This document shows positions 1 through 9,305 of a stretch of 64,000 bases of DNA, piece after piece. The position numbers and the translations under genes were made by a program. Where the stretch lies: assembly GCF_006874705.1 (NCBI RefSeq), contig NZ_CP035382.1, positions 558,001 through 622,000 on the forward strand, written 5' to 3'. The stretch's first letter is position 1. The number at the start of each line of letters is the position of its first letter. The notes under the pieces were generated by a model, which saw nothing but the letters and a program-made list of their open reading frames with translations, was not told where the DNA came from and ran no database searches. This DNA comes from Leclercia adecarboxylata (GTDB lineage Bacteria > Pseudomonadota > Gammaproteobacteria > Enterobacterales > Enterobacteriaceae).

Positions 1-667
1 CGATCAGACCGCCCAGGCTTTGGCGGAAGCGGTCTTTGTCCATTTTATCCAGAGTCTCTTTGTCCCACAGGCGGCTGCCGTCCGGGGAGAATTCATCACC
101 CAGAACCACCTCACCTTTAAACAATCCGAATTCCAGTTTGAAATCGACAAGGATCAGGCCCGCGTCATCAAACAGCTTCTTCAGCACGTCGTTGGCTTTA
201 AAGGTCAGCTCCTGCATACGCGCCAGGTTCTCTTTGCTTACCCAGCCAAAGGTTTCGCAGTAAGATTCGTTGACCATCGGATCGTGCATGGCGTCGTTTT
301 TCAGGAACAGGTCGAACAGCGGCGGGTTGAGCTCGATGCCCTCTTCAATACCCAGACGCTTCACCAGGGAGCCTGCGGCGCGGTTACGGACGACACATTC
401 CACCGGCACCATATCCAGCTTTTTCACCAGACATTCGGTATCGGACAGCAACGCTTCCATCTGCGTCGGGATACCCGCTTCTTCCAGCTTGCTCATAATG
501 AAGTGGTTGAACTTGTTGTTCACCATCCCTTTACGATCGAACTGTTCAATGCGCGCGCCATCTCCTGCTGACGTATCATTGCGGAACTCGAGCACCAACA
601 GATCCGGGTTTTCCGTGCTGTATACGGTTTTCGCTTTGCCACGATACAACTCAGCTTGCTTCTGCAT
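1..667 (-). CDS. purC: SAICAR synthetase, C-terminus cut by window edge
   Basis: Phosphoribosylaminoimidazole-succinocarboxamide synthase joins CAIR and aspartate with ATP in de novo purine synthesis in the cytosol. The reverse strand reads [11 protein letters not shown] at the N-terminus and continues with family sequence to the left edge. About 222 of the usual 237 codons are inside the window; the last 15 or so lie outside. The start at 667 is preferred over the in-frame ATG at 673 because the AGGAG just upstream is about 8 bases from 667 but only 2 from 673. A PurR box lies about 55 bases upstream. The dapA-bamC terminator separates it from bamC. Confidence 0.96.
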   Translation of the reverse strand, partial: MQKQAELYRGKAKTVYSTENPDLLVLEFRNDTSAGDGARIEQFDRKGMVNNKFNHFIMSKLEEAGIPTQMEALLSDTECLVKKLDMVPVECVVRNRAAGSLVKRLGIEEGIELNPPLFDLFLKNDAMHDPMVNESYCETFGWVSKENLARMQELTFKANDVLKKLFDDAGLILVDFKLEFGLFKGEVVLGDEFSPDGSRLWDKETLDKMDKDRFRQSLGGLI

Positions 668-719
668 CTTCATTACTCCTGGTGTGATGATTTGTGTTCA
701 AAACTGGAGATATTATGCC

Positions 720-735
720 ACGCACACGTTTGCGT
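720..735. promoter_or_regulatory. PurR operator of purC
   Basis: ACGCACACGTTTGCGT is, read on the purC strand, ACGCAAACGTGTGCGT. This fits the PurR consensus (ACGCAAACGTTTNCNT) with at most one or two differences. It sits about 55 bases upstream of the purC start, where a repressor would block the promoter. Seen by eye; binding not tested. Confidence 0.85.
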
Positions 736-740
736 AGCAC

Positions 741-778
741 TAAAATAAAAAGGGCTGGATTAACCAGCCCTCTTTTTT
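741..778 (-). terminator. Intrinsic terminator of dapA-bamC
   Basis: Stem AGGGCTGG (751-758) pairs with CCAGCCCT (764-771) around a 5-base loop. On the bamC strand it is followed by TTTTTATTTT. The T-run on the opposite side (773-778) overlaps the bamC stop codon, so the hairpin could also work from the other direction. Confidence 0.85.
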
Positions 779-1811
779 ATTTGCTGAATGCTGCCTGGAA
801 GACAGCCACCAGCGCATCGTTCTGCGACTGAGTCAGGGTGTGACCTTTCGGATCGATAAACTGCAGGCTGCTACGGTTGTCCAGGTCGCCGACCTGAAGT
901 TTGTAGTCGCCGGAAGCCAGACCCGGGTCGCGTGCGCCCAGCTCTTCCCAGCTGCTGTCAGACAGCGGCTTGTAGGTCACCGCCATGCTGCCGGTTGAGC
1001 GGGTGCTGTCGGTCACTTTCATGCCGACGCGCTCAAGCGTTGCAGGCAGACGCTGCCAGACCTGGTTGAACGGACCACGTACGACAAGCATTGGCAGACC
1101 GGTATCGTCGGCAGCGCTCTGCACGTCGAAGGTTGCGCCATTGCGGCTCTGGGCAGCATTGGCAGCGTCGGTTGCGTTTTTGTCGAGGCCCGCAGCGATG
1201 GTGTTAAGCATCTCGGTGCTGTAGCGCTGCAAGGACGCGGCATCTGAGACTGGCTTGCCCGCCTGCTCCAGGTTCAGCAGCTTAACCACGACCGCCTGCT
1301 GGTAACCCTGAGGTTTAACAGAGACTTGATAACGTCCACGGTACTGTTGATCTTCATCCAGACGGGTCCATTCGATCCAGTCTGTCGACAGCGTCTGGCT
1401 GGCGTCGTCGCGTTGCGTGATTGTGTAGTTCTTCGACTGAATCACGCTGACAACCTGCGGCCACAGCGTGGCATTACGCGCGCTCTCAACCTGCAGCGTC
1501 GCGGTATCGCCGGTGAACTGAGTACGCGCCCCGCTCACCAGCGCCAGAGGCTGTGCTGGTGGACGGATATCAAGCGCTTTGCCTACCGCGCCGCTCCCGT
1601 TGGTGACCGGAATATTGTAGTCGCCATTCTGAATCGGCAGGATCATGCCAGCGGGCGCATGAAGTTCAGCAAGCGGCGCAGCATCCAGATAGGATTCGTC
1701 ACCGCTCACCTGGCGCTTGTAGCGTGAATCTGAGCTACAGGCCGCGAGCAGCATAACAAGCGAAACACCCGCAACCTTCACCAGGCGCGACTTCTGTACT
1801 GAGTAAGCCAT
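777..1811 (-). CDS. bamC: Outer membrane assembly lipoprotein BamC
   Basis: BamC is a lipoprotein subunit of the BAM complex that inserts beta-barrel proteins into the outer membrane. The 344-residue product matches E. coli BamC in length. A signal peptide ends in the lipobox LLAAC, with C25 as the lipidated residue, followed by an unstructured Ser/Asp-rich segment and two globular helix-grip domains. A TTG codon at 1814 would add one residue, but the ATG at 1811 gives the family start MAYSVQKSR. It follows dapA by 16 bases on the same strand, the usual dapA-bamC operon, and ends in an intrinsic terminator. Confidence 0.96.
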   Translation of the reverse strand: MAYSVQKSRLVKVAGVSLVMLLAACSSDSRYKRQVSGDESYLDAAPLAELHAPAGMILPIQNGDYNIPVTNGSGAVGKALDIRPPAQPLALVSGARTQFTGDTATLQVESARNATLWPQVVSVIQSKNYTITQRDDASQTLSTDWIEWTRLDEDQQYRGRYQVSVKPQGYQQAVVVKLLNLEQAGKPVSDAASLQRYSTEMLNTIAAGLDKNATDAANAAQSRNGATFDVQSAADDTGLPMLVVRGPFNQVWQRLPATLERVGMKVTDSTRSTGSMAVTYKPLSDSSWEELGARDPGLASGDYKLQVGDLDNRSSLQFIDPKGHTLTQSQNDALVAVFQAAFSK

Positions 1812-1827
1812 CAAATCTCCCTAAACT

Positions 1828-2706
1828 TTACAGCAGACCGGCATGCTTCAGCGCGCTGGTGACCGTTTCGCGACCGTGGTCGGTAATCGGGGTCATCGGC
1901 AGACGCAGCGTATCGGTCGCTACAAGTCCCAACTCCTTACATGCCCATTTCACTGGGATCGGATTGGGTTCGACAAATAATTTGTTGTGCAGCGGCATCA
2001 GACGCTGGTTAATCACGCGCGCTTCCTGGTAGTGACCGGCAGCTGCCAGTTTACACATTTCAGCCATATCGCGGGCTGCAACGTTGGAGGTCACGGAAAT
2101 TACGCCGTGGCCGCCGAGCTGCATGAAGTCCAGCGAGGTCGCATCATCACCGCTCAGCAGAATAAAGTCGTCTGAAACCAGCTCTTTGATCTGATGAACA
2201 CGGCTTAAGTTCCCGGTCGCCTCTTTAATACCGATAATATTTTTTACTTTCGCGAGGCGGCCAACCGTTTCTGGCAGCATATCGCAGCCAGTGCGCGACG
2301 GCACATTATACAGGATTTGTGGCAAGTCAGTATGTTCAGCGATGGCTTTGAAATGCTGGAACAGACCTTCCTGGGTCGGACGGTTGTAGTACGGCGTTAC
2401 CGTCAGGCAACCCACTACGCCGCTATCGTTAAAACGCTGGGTCAGACTGATGGCTTCCGCAGTCGCATTGGCGCCCGTACCGGCAATAACCGGGATACGC
2501 CCGTCAGCCAGTTCGAGGGTCATCATGACCACTTCACCATGCTCTTCATGGCTCAGCGTAGCAGATTCACCGGTAGTCCCTACCGAAACAATCGCCGAGG
2601 TTCCGCTGGCGACATGATAATCAATCAGTTTCTTCAGGCTTGACCGGCAGACATTACCTTTCTCATCCATCGGTGTAACAAGCGCGACAATACTTCCCGT
2701 GAACAT
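1828..2706 (-). CDS. dapA: 4-hydroxy-tetrahydrodipicolinate synthase
   Basis: DapA condenses pyruvate with aspartate semialdehyde, the first step of the branch leading to diaminopimelate and lysine. The 292-residue TIM-barrel protein has the catalytic lysine K161 (GIKEATGN), Y133 in [10 protein letters not shown] and the T44-T45 pair in GTTGES. The length equals the E. coli enzyme. It is the promoter-proximal gene of the dapA-bamC unit and is divergent from gcvR across about 145 bases that must hold both promoters. Confidence 0.97.
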   Translation of the reverse strand: MFTGSIVALVTPMDEKGNVCRSSLKKLIDYHVASGTSAIVSVGTTGESATLSHEEHGEVVMMTLELADGRIPVIAGTGANATAEAISLTQRFNDSGVVGCLTVTPYYNRPTQEGLFQHFKAIAEHTDLPQILYNVPSRTGCDMLPETVGRLAKVKNIIGIKEATGNLSRVHQIKELVSDDFILLSGDDATSLDFMQLGGHGVISVTSNVAARDMAEMCKLAAAGHYQEARVINQRLMPLHNKLFVEPNPIPVKWACKELGLVATDTLRLPMTPITDHGRETVTSALKHAGLL

Positions 2707-2851
2707 GGGCCATCCTCTGTGCGTACAAGAGTCTCAATGGTACGTTTGGTGCTGTAATAAAAGCAAGGGACATGAGGCCTCCAGGTTATTGTATGCCGGT
2801 TTTTTTTATGCTTTCCTTAGAAAGACTAAACCACGCAAAGGAAGAACAGGT

Positions 2852-3421
2852 TTGACAACCTCATCACAACATTACCTGGTTATCACTGCGCTGGGTGCCG
2901 ACAGGCCGGGGATCGTGAATACCATCACCCGCCACGTCAGTAGCTGCGGCTGCAACATTGAAGACAGCCGCCTGGCAATGCTCGGAGAAGAGTTCACCTT
3001 CATCATGCTGCTTTCCGGGTCGTGGAATGCGATTACCTTAATTGAATCGACCCTGCCGTTAAAAGGCGCAGAGCTGGATCTGCTGATCGTGATGAAGCGC
3101 ACCACCGCGCGCCCGCAGCCGGCCCTGCCGGCAACCGTCTGGGTTCAGGTGGAAGTGACTGACTCCCCGCACTTAATCGAACGCTTTACCGCCCTGTTTG
3201 ATAGCCATCAGATGAACATTGCCGAACTGGTCTCCCGTACCCAGCCGGGTGAAGGCGACACCATCCCTAAACTGTTCATCCAGATCACCGCGCACAGCCC
3301 GGCCTCTCAGGATGCGTCAAATATCGAGCAAGCGTTCAAAGCCCTCTGTACAGAATTAAATGCGCAAGGCAGTATAAACGTCGTCAATTATTCCCAGCAT
3401 GAACAAGACGGAGTTGAGTAA
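2852..3421 (+). CDS. gcvR: Glycine cleavage system transcriptional repressor GcvR (TTG start)
   Basis: GcvR binds GcvA and keeps the gcvTHP glycine cleavage operon repressed when glycine is low. The protein has two ACT domains, the first around YLVITALGADRPGIVN and the second around VWVQVEVTDSPHLIERF. The reading frame is open further upstream, but homology begins at the TTG at 2852, preceded by AAAGGAAGAACAGG. This gives 189 residues, close to the 190 of E. coli. Its stop codon overlaps the ATG of bcp by one base (TAATG), which suggests translational coupling. Confidence 0.92.
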   Translation: MTTSSQHYLVITALGADRPGIVNTITRHVSSCGCNIEDSRLAMLGEEFTFIMLLSGSWNAITLIESTLPLKGAELDLLIVMKRTTARPQPALPATVWVQVEVTDSPHLIERFTALFDSHQMNIAELVSRTQPGEGDTIPKLFIQITAHSPASQDASNIEQAFKALCTELNAQGSINVVNYSQHEQDGVE

Positions 3422-3891
3422 TGAATCCACTGAAAGCCGGTGACATCGCACCGAAATTTAGCTTGCCCGATCAAGACGGTGAGCAAGTAAATTTAACCGA
3501 CTTCCAGGGACAGCGTGTTCTGGTCTATTTCTACCCGAAAGCCATGACGCCAGGCTGTACCGTACAAGCGTGCGGTCTACGCGATAACATGGACGAATTG
3601 AAAAACGCAGGTGTAGAAGTGCTGGGTATCAGTACCGATAAGCCTGAAAAGCTGTCTCGTTTTGCCGAAAAAGAGCTGCTCAACTTCACGTTGCTCTCCG
3701 ACGAAGACCATCAGGTCTGCAGCGAGTTTGGTATCTGGGGTGAAAAAACCTTTATGGGCAAAACCTACGACGGTATCCACCGCATCAGTTTCCTGATCGA
3801 TGCCGAAGGTAAGGTTGAACACGTGTTTGACGACTTCAAAACCAGCAATCACCACGACGTGGTATTGAACTGGGTGAAAGAGAACGCCTGA
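3421..3891 (+). CDS. bcp: Thioredoxin-dependent thiol peroxidase (Bcp/PrxQ)
   Basis: A PrxQ-type peroxiredoxin that reduces hydrogen peroxide and organic hydroperoxides using thioredoxin. The 156-residue protein carries the peroxidatic cysteine in TPGCTVQAC (C46) and the resolving cysteine five residues later (C51), typical of the atypical two-Cys PrxQ group. The start overlaps the gcvR stop by one base. A REP element follows directly, before the convergent perM. Confidence 0.96.
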   Translation: MNPLKAGDIAPKFSLPDQDGEQVNLTDFQGQRVLVYFYPKAMTPGCTVQACGLRDNMDELKNAGVEVLGISTDKPEKLSRFAEKELLNFTLLSDEDHQVCSEFGIWGEKTFMGKTYDGIHRISFLIDAEGKVEHVFDDFKTSNHHDVVLNWVKENA

Positions 3892-3898
3892 TTCGGCT

Positions 3899-3972
3899 TG
3901 CCGCCCGGCGGCGCTACGCTTGCACGGGCCTACAGGATTTGTAGGCCGGGTAAGCGAAGCGCCACCCGGCGA
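3899..3972. repeat. REP pair (BIME) between bcp and perM
   Basis: Two inverted REP units, GCCCGGCGGCGCTACGC and GTAGGCCGGGTAAGCG...CACCCGGC, flank a short spacer. Near-identical units occur at 10101-10171, 13571-13638 and 57594-57706. It lies between convergent genes, the usual site for such elements. Confidence 0.85.
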
Positions 3973-3977
3973 AAAAA

Positions 3978-5039
3978 TTACTCCTCAACCGCCGGCACAT
4001 CCGGCCAGGCATGCACCACCGCTTTAATCAGCGTGGCCAGCGGGATGGCAAAGAACACGCCCCAGAATCCCCATAACCCGCCAAAAATCACCACCGACAG
4101 AATAATGACGATGGGGTGCAGGTTCACCGCTTCCGAGAACAGCACCGGCACCAGCAGGTTACCGTCCAGCCCCTGAATAATCAGATAGACGACAAAACAG
4201 CTCCAGAACTCGGTGCCCAGTCCAAACTGGAACAGCGCCACGCACACCACCGGAATGGTGACCACAAAGGCCCCGATGTAGGGGATCAGCACCGAGAAGC
4301 CCACCAGGACCGCCAGCAGTAGCGAATAGTTCAGGCCGAAGATAAAGAAGCCAATCCAGGTGGCGACCCCGACGACGATCATCTCCAGCACTTTGCCACG
4401 GATATAGTTGGTGATCTGCTGGTTCATCTCCTTCCACACCTGCCCTGCCAGGCCACGGTTACGCGGCAGCACGCGGCGCACCGCGTTCAGCATCTGCTCT
4501 TTGTCCTTGACCAGGAAGAAGACCATCAGCGGCACCAGCACCAGATAAACCGCCAGCGTCAGCAGACCCACCAGCGATGCGAGGGAGAATTTCACCACCG
4601 TGTCCCCCATGGTCATGATGCGGGTACGCATGTTTTCCGCCATCGCATCAATAATGCCCGCATCCATCAGGGCCGGATAACGGCGCGGCAGGGTAGCGGC
4701 AAAATCAGAGAGCTTGCTGAGCATGCCGGGCATGTCGCGAATCAGGTAGATCCCCTGCTGCCAGGCGATCGGCAGCACCACAAAGGACATCACCAGCAGG
4801 ATACCGACAAAAAAGACCAGCACGATGATGCTGGCCCAGCGGCGGGAACAGCCGATATTTTCCAGCCGCACCGTCGGCCACTCCAGCAGATAGGCGAGCA
4901 CAATCGCCACCAGCAGCGGGGCCAGCAGCCCGCTAAAGAAGAAAAGGATGCCAAAACCGGCAACCAGAATAACCAGCAAAGCAATGGCCTCGGGATCGCT
5001 AAAGCGTCGGCGGTACCACTGCATTAATAACTCGAGCAT
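3978..5039 (-). CDS. perM: AI-2E family inner-membrane transporter PerM
   Basis: A 353-residue polytopic membrane protein of the AI-2E/PerM family (formerly YfgO). N-terminal hydrophobic segments (around residues 18-50 and 68-92) are followed by a long soluble region (about 95-150) and further membrane spans. The C-terminal GLWGFWGVFFAIPLATLIKAV motif is typical of the family. The substrate is not known with certainty; members are called putative permeases, and the AI-2 export role rests on a paralog. It is convergent with bcp and divergent from bepA. Confidence 0.93.
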   Translation of the reverse strand: MLELLMQWYRRRFSDPEAIALLVILVAGFGILFFFSGLLAPLLVAIVLAYLLEWPTVRLENIGCSRRWASIIVLVFFVGILLVMSFVVLPIAWQQGIYLIRDMPGMLSKLSDFAATLPRRYPALMDAGIIDAMAENMRTRIMTMGDTVVKFSLASLVGLLTLAVYLVLVPLMVFFLVKDKEQMLNAVRRVLPRNRGLAGQVWKEMNQQITNYIRGKVLEMIVVGVATWIGFFIFGLNYSLLLAVLVGFSVLIPYIGAFVVTIPVVCVALFQFGLGTEFWSCFVVYLIIQGLDGNLLVPVLFSEAVNLHPIVIILSVVIFGGLWGFWGVFFAIPLATLIKAVVHAWPDVPAVEE

Positions 5040-5203
5040 GCAACCCTTCCCTGAAGATGATGGCTGGACGTAAAGGGTGAATTGTATCGGAGAGTCAATG
5101 AAAAGACTTTCGCTTTTTCTTGCTCTGTCACAAAACGCAAAAGCCTGAAAAGAGGGATTTTCTTATCGCCCTGACGCGGCTACACTCGCAGAGCAGCCGC
5201 AGA

Positions 5204-5231
5204 TGAACGATATGCGGGTTCTTCGGTCAAA
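5204..5231 (+). promoter_or_regulatory. Candidate sigma-E promoter of bepA
   Basis: TGAACGA (5204-5210) and GTCAAA (5226-5231) resemble the sigma-E -35 (GGAACTT) and -10 (GTCTAA) elements, with 15 bases between them. They lie 31 bases upstream of the bepA ATG. E. coli bepA belongs to the sigma-E envelope stress regulon, which fits. The match is partial. Confidence 0.5.
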
Positions 5232-5261
5232 TTAGCACACTCACCAGACAGGACAGAGGTT

Positions 5262-6725
5262 ATGTTCAGGCAGTTGAAAAAAACGTTGGTTGCGACGCTC
5301 ATCGCTGCGCTGACCGCCGGCCAGATGATGCCCGCGTTCGCTGACTCTGCAGAATCATTGCCGGACATGGGCACCTCGGCAGGCAGCACGCTCTCCATTG
5401 GTCAGGAGATGCAAATGGGCGACTATTATGTGCGCCAGCTGCGCGGCAGTGCGCCGCTGATTAACGATCCGCTGCTGGTGCAGTACATCAATTCCCTGGG
5501 GATGCGTCTTGTCTCCCATGCAGATTCGGTGAAGACCCCTTTCCACTTCTTTTTAATCAATAACGATGAGATCAACGCCTTCGCCTTCTTCGGCGGCAAT
5601 GTGGTGTTGCACTCGGCGTTATTCCGCTATGCCGATAACGAAAGCCAGCTTGCCTCGGTGATGGCGCACGAGATTTCTCACGTTACCCAGCGACATCTGG
5701 CGCGGGCAATGGAAGATCAGAAGCGCAGCGCCCCGCTGACCTGGGTGGGCGCACTGGGCTCCATTCTGCTGGCGATGGCCAGTCCGCAGGCGGGCATGGC
5801 GGCGCTGACCGGTACGCTGGCGGGCACGCGTCAGGGGATGATCAGCTTTACCCAACAAAATGAACAGGAAGCGGACCGCATCGGTATTCAGGTACTGCAA
5901 CGCTCCGGGTTCGACCCGCAGGCGATGCCGAACTTCCTCGAAAAGTTACTCGACCGGGCGCGCTACTCTTCGCGTCCGCCGGAAATTCTGCTGACTCACC
6001 CCCTGCCGGAAAGCCGCCTCTCGGATGCCCGCAACCGCGCCAACCAGATGCGTCCGGTGGTGGTGCAGTCCTCGGAAGATTTCTATATGGCGAAGGTCAG
6101 AACCCTCGGCATGTACAATTCCGGGCGCAACCAGCTGACCAACGATCTGCTGGACGCGCTGGCCAAAGGCAACGTGCGTGAACAGCGTGCGGCCCAGTAT
6201 GGCCGGGCGTTACAGGCGATGGAGGCCAGCAACTATGATGAGGCCCGAAAAAATCTGCAGCCGCTGCTGACCGCAGAGGCGAACAATGCCTGGTATCTCG
6301 ATCTGGCCACCGACATCGATTTAGGCCAGAAAAAAGGCCAGGATGCGATCAACCGTCTGAAAGGTGCCCGGGAATTGCGCACCAATCCGGTGCTGCAACT
6401 CAACCTGGCGAATGCTTACTTACAAAGTGGACAGCCGCAGGAAGCCGCCCCCATTCTCAACCGCTACACCTTTAATAATAAAGATGATCCTAACGGCTGG
6501 GATCTGCTGGCCCAGGTAGAAGCCGCGCTTGGCCATCGCGATCAGGAGCTGGCGGCCCGCGCCGAAGGCTACGCCCTGGCCGGACGCCTGGACCAGGCCA
6601 TCTCCCTGCTGAGCAGCGCCAGCTCGCAGGTGAAACTCGGTAGCCTGCAGCAGGCCCGTTACGATGCCCGCATCGATCAGCTGCGCCAGCTGCAGCAGCG
6701 CTACCGCCCGTATGAAAAGATGTAA
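5262..6725 (+). CDS. bepA: Periplasmic metalloprotease/chaperone BepA
   Basis: BepA (YfgC) is a periplasmic M48 zinc protease with chaperone activity that helps assemble LptD and removes stalled outer-membrane proteins. The 487-residue precursor has a signal peptide ending near PAFA-DS (about residue 27). The zinc motif HEISH is at 136-140, with a downstream NEQEADRIG glutamate, and the C-terminal half (about 300-485) contains TPR repeats. Length and motifs match E. coli. AGAGGTT precedes the ATG. The yfgD start follows 11 bases after the stop, so the two probably form an operon. Confidence 0.96.
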   Translation: MFRQLKKTLVATLIAALTAGQMMPAFADSAESLPDMGTSAGSTLSIGQEMQMGDYYVRQLRGSAPLINDPLLVQYINSLGMRLVSHADSVKTPFHFFLINNDEINAFAFFGGNVVLHSALFRYADNESQLASVMAHEISHVTQRHLARAMEDQKRSAPLTWVGALGSILLAMASPQAGMAALTGTLAGTRQGMISFTQQNEQEADRIGIQVLQRSGFDPQAMPNFLEKLLDRARYSSRPPEILLTHPLPESRLSDARNRANQMRPVVVQSSEDFYMAKVRTLGMYNSGRNQLTNDLLDALAKGNVREQRAAQYGRALQAMEASNYDEARKNLQPLLTAEANNAWYLDLATDIDLGQKKGQDAINRLKGARELRTNPVLQLNLANAYLQSGQPQEAAPILNRYTFNNKDDPNGWDLLAQVEAALGHRDQELAARAEGYALAGRLDQAISLLSSASSQVKLGSLQQARYDARIDQLRQLQQRYRPYEKM

Positions 6726-6736
6726 AAGGAGAAGAG

Positions 6737-7096
6737 ATGTCTGACGCGGTTACGATCTACCATAACCCTCGCTGCTCAAAGAGCCGCGAAACCCTGACCC
6801 TGCTGAAAACCAACGGCATTGAGCCGCAGGTGGTGCTTTATCTGGATACGCCGCCGGATGCGGACACCCTTCGCACGCTGTTAAGCCAGCTGGGAATGGC
6901 CAGCGCCAGAGAGTTAATGCGCCAGAAAGAGGAGCTTTACAAAGAATTGGGCCTGGCTGACAGCGCGCTCGGTGAAGACGCGTTAATTCAGGCGATGGTG
7001 GATAATCCGAAGCTGATCGAGCGCCCGATTGTGGTGGCAAACGGCAAAGCGCGTATTGGCCGTCCGCCTGAACAGGTGCTGGAGATTGTGAAGTAA
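6737..7096 (+). CDS. yfgD: ArsC/Spx-family reductase-like protein YfgD
   Basis: A 119-residue thioredoxin-fold protein of the ArsC family. The N-terminal HNPRCSKSRETL holds the single catalytic-type cysteine C13. The C-terminal RPIVVANGKARIGRPPEQVLEIV resembles the substrate-binding end of arsenate reductases. No ars genes are nearby, so a true arsenate reductase role is not supported by context; the physiological function of YfgD is not established. Preceded by AAAAGGAGAAG and cotranscribed with bepA by position. Confidence 0.93.
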   Translation: MSDAVTIYHNPRCSKSRETLTLLKTNGIEPQVVLYLDTPPDADTLRTLLSQLGMASARELMRQKEELYKELGLADSALGEDALIQAMVDNPKLIERPIVVANGKARIGRPPEQVLEIVK

Positions 7097-7131
7097 GCGT
7101 GAAGTGGCCCGGTAGTCTGCCTGTGCCGGGC

Positions 7132-7833
7132 CTAAAGATTAAGAATATCTTTTACAAAGGGAATGGTGAGTTTCCGCTGGGCGGTGATGGATGCCCGATC
7201 CAGCTGATCGAGAGTCATAAACAGCGTGCGCATCTCGCGATCCAGCCGCTTTAACAGAAAGCGCCCCACGTCTTCCGGCAGTTCAAACCCCCGCAACCGC
7301 GCCCGCAGCTGCAAAGCCTGGAGTTTATCTTCATCGGAAAGCGGCTGTAACTTGTAGATTTGTCCCCAGTCGAGACGTGAAGCCAGATCGGCAAGCCCCA
7401 GATTCAGCTGGCGCGGTGGACGATCACCGGTGATCAGCAGCCGGGTTTTACCGGACTCCAGAATGCGGTTATAGAGATCAAAAATCGCCATTTCCCACAG
7501 CTCATCCCCTGCCACGCATTCGATATTGTCGATGCAGACCAACGACAGCTGTTCCATCCCATCGAGTACTTCCGGCACAAACCAGGTGCGCTTGTCCAGC
7601 GGCACATAGCCGACCGCATCCCCGCGCAGTGAGAGTTCGGCGCAGGCAGCATGGAGCAGATGGCTACGCCCCGCGCCCTCGCGTGACCAGATATAGATGT
7701 AACCGCTGTGCTCCTGGCGCAACACGTTTTGCAGTGCAGCCAGTAAAGAGGGGTTATCACCCGGCCAGAAACTCGCGAAAGTTTCGTCGTCGGGAAGATA
7801 GAGTGGCAAAGAGAGCTGTGCCGGTGCGTTCAG
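7132..7833 (-). CDS. hda: DnaA regulatory inactivator Hda (CTG start)
   Basis: Hda is a DnaA-related AAA+ protein that, bound to the DNA-loaded beta clamp, stimulates ATP hydrolysis by DnaA and so prevents re-initiation. An ATG/GTG/TTG search gives a 225-residue frame from a TTG at 7809, but conserved coding continues upstream to a CTG at 7833, preceded by GAGG five bases away. From there the protein is 233 residues, the E. coli length, and begins [13 protein letters not shown], with the clamp-binding motif QLSLPL intact. A stop codon lies in frame seven codons upstream. The nucleotide-binding region is the degenerate [10 protein letters not shown]. coli hda is also reported to start at CUG. 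Confidence 0.93.
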   Translation of the reverse strand: MNAPAQLSLPLYLPDDETFASFWPGDNPSLLAALQNVLRQEHSGYIYIWSREGAGRSHLLHAACAELSLRGDAVGYVPLDKRTWFVPEVLDGMEQLSLVCIDNIECVAGDELWEMAIFDLYNRILESGKTRLLITGDRPPRQLNLGLADLASRLDWGQIYKLQPLSDEDKLQALQLRARLRGFELPEDVGRFLLKRLDREMRTLFMTLDQLDRASITAQRKLTIPFVKDILNL

Positions 7834-7897
7834 AAATACCTCAACCAGGTCTTACTCAGAATCGGCCCAGAGTTTAACACGGAACAAGCGGGGAGAG

Positions 7898-7922
7898 AAC
7901 CGGGCGGATCGACCGCCCGGTT
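7898..7922. terminator. Strong hairpin between uraA and hda
   Basis: AACCGGGCGG (7898-7907) pairs perfectly with CCGCCCGGTT (7913-7922) around a 5-base loop. It lies in the uraA-hda gap on the downstream side of uraA. No T-run follows on either strand, so it may be a 3-prime stabiliser or weak terminator rather than a full intrinsic terminator. Confidence 0.5.
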
Positions 7923-7928
7923 GGACGA

Positions 7929-9218
7929 TCAATGAGAGATTTTTTCGCTCTCTTCGGCGTCCAGTACAACTTCTTCCGGACGCAGGACAGAGATCAGTTT
8001 GAAGATCAGCGCCAGGCCGATACCAACGATGGTCGCCAGCGCCATGCCTTTCAGCTCTGCTGCGCCAATATGAACTTTGGCGCCGCTGACGCCGATAATC
8101 AGGATCACCGAGGTCAGGATCAGGTTCTGCGCTTTGCTGTAATCGACTTTTGATTCGATCAGGACGCGGATACCGGAAGCACCAATCACCCCGTACAGCA
8201 GCAGCGAAACGCCGCCCATCACCGGCACCGGGATGATCTGGATGGCTGCCGCCAGTTTACCGACGCAGGAGAGCAGGATAGCGATAATCGCTGCGCCGCC
8301 GATAACCCAGGTACTGTAAACGCGGGTAATCGCCATCACGCCGATGTTCTCACCGTAGGTGGTGTTTGGCGTGGAGCCAAAGAAACCGGAGATAATGGTC
8401 GAGAAGCCGTTAGCAAACATCGAGCGGTGCAGACCCGGGTCACGAATCAGGTCGCGCTTGACGATGTTCGCGGTGACGACCAGATGGCCAACGTGCTCGG
8501 CAATCACCACCAGTGCCGCAGGCAGAATGGTGAAAATCGCAAACCACTCAAAGCGCGGGGTATAGAAGGTTGGCAGGGCAAACCAGTGGGCCTGCGCGAT
8601 CGGGGTAGTATCGACAACGCCCATCGCGAAGGAGAGCGCATAGCCCGCCAGCACGCCAATCAGGATCGGGATAATCGCCATAAAGCCACGGAACAGCACG
8701 GAGCCAAAGACCGTCACGCCCAGCGTTACCAGCGAGATGATAATGGTTTTGGTATCCGGCGACTGACCGTCGGCAGGCAGCAGGCCTGCCATGTTCGCCG
8801 CAACACCGGCTAACTCAAGACCGATAACGGCAACGATTGCGCCCATTGCCGCAGGCGGGAACATCACATCCAGCCAGCCGGTACCCGCTTTCTTCACAAT
8901 GAAGGCCACCAGGCAGAACAGCACGCCGCACATGATAAAACCGCCCAGCGCCACTTCGTAGCCTAACGGCAGCAGCAGCAGTACCGGGGAGATAAAGGCA
9001 AAGCTTGAGCCCAGATAGGCCGGGATTTTACCTTTACAGATGAAGAGGTACAGCAGCGTCCCGATACCGTTAAACAGCAGCACGGTGGCCGGGTTAATGT
9101 GGAACAGGATTGGCACCAGCACGGTTGCGCCAAACATCGCAAACAGGTGCTGCAAACTAAGCGGGATAGTCTGTAAAAGCGGCGGTCTTTCACTCACCCC
9201 GATAGCACGGCGCGTCAT
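7929..9218 (-). CDS. uraA: Uracil:H+ symporter UraA
   Basis: UraA is a 14-helix inner-membrane transporter of the NAT/NCS2 family that imports uracil with protons. The 429-residue protein begins MTRRAIGVSERPPLLQTIPLSLQHLFAMFGATVLVP-type sequence, which is diagnostic, and carries the conserved AEHVGHL (transport-site glutamate) and NTTYGENIGVMAITRVYS motifs. Length matches E. coli. It follows upp on the same strand; Upp traps the imported base as UMP. A terminator-like hairpin lies between the two genes and may set the upp:uraA ratio. Confidence 0.97.
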   Translation of the reverse strand: MTRRAIGVSERPPLLQTIPLSLQHLFAMFGATVLVPILFHINPATVLLFNGIGTLLYLFICKGKIPAYLGSSFAFISPVLLLLPLGYEVALGGFIMCGVLFCLVAFIVKKAGTGWLDVMFPPAAMGAIVAVIGLELAGVAANMAGLLPADGQSPDTKTIIISLVTLGVTVFGSVLFRGFMAIIPILIGVLAGYALSFAMGVVDTTPIAQAHWFALPTFYTPRFEWFAIFTILPAALVVIAEHVGHLVVTANIVKRDLIRDPGLHRSMFANGFSTIISGFFGSTPNTTYGENIGVMAITRVYSTWVIGGAAIIAILLSCVGKLAAAIQIIPVPVMGGVSLLLYGVIGASGIRVLIESKVDYSKAQNLILTSVILIIGVSGAKVHIGAAELKGMALATIVGIGLALIFKLISVLRPEEVVLDAEESEKISH

Positions 9219-9260
9219 AATGTTTTCCTCTGAGTATTATTGGTTGTGTGTGTTTTATTC

Positions 9261-9289
9261 AAAAAAAAGCCGACTATCAAAGTCGGCTT
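9261..9289 (-). terminator. Intercistronic terminator/attenuator upp-uraA
   Basis: AAGCCGACT (9267-9275) and AGTCGGCTT (9281-9289) form a 9-bp stem with a 5-base loop. Read in the upp-to-uraA direction it is followed by a run of six T beyond the stem. This is a good intrinsic terminator inside the operon, so partial read-through into uraA is expected. Confidence 0.7.
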
Positions 9290-9305
9290 CTTTATCGTTA
9301 TGCGA

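Noticed and set aside
20..571. Plus-strand open frame near the left edge
   Set aside because: Antisense to purC, whose sequence is unmistakable on the other strand.
7106..7132. GGCCCGG / CCGGGCC hairpin between yfgD and hda as a terminator
   Set aside because: Only 7 base pairs with a 13-base loop and no T-run; it may be a REP remnant. Not strong enough to list.
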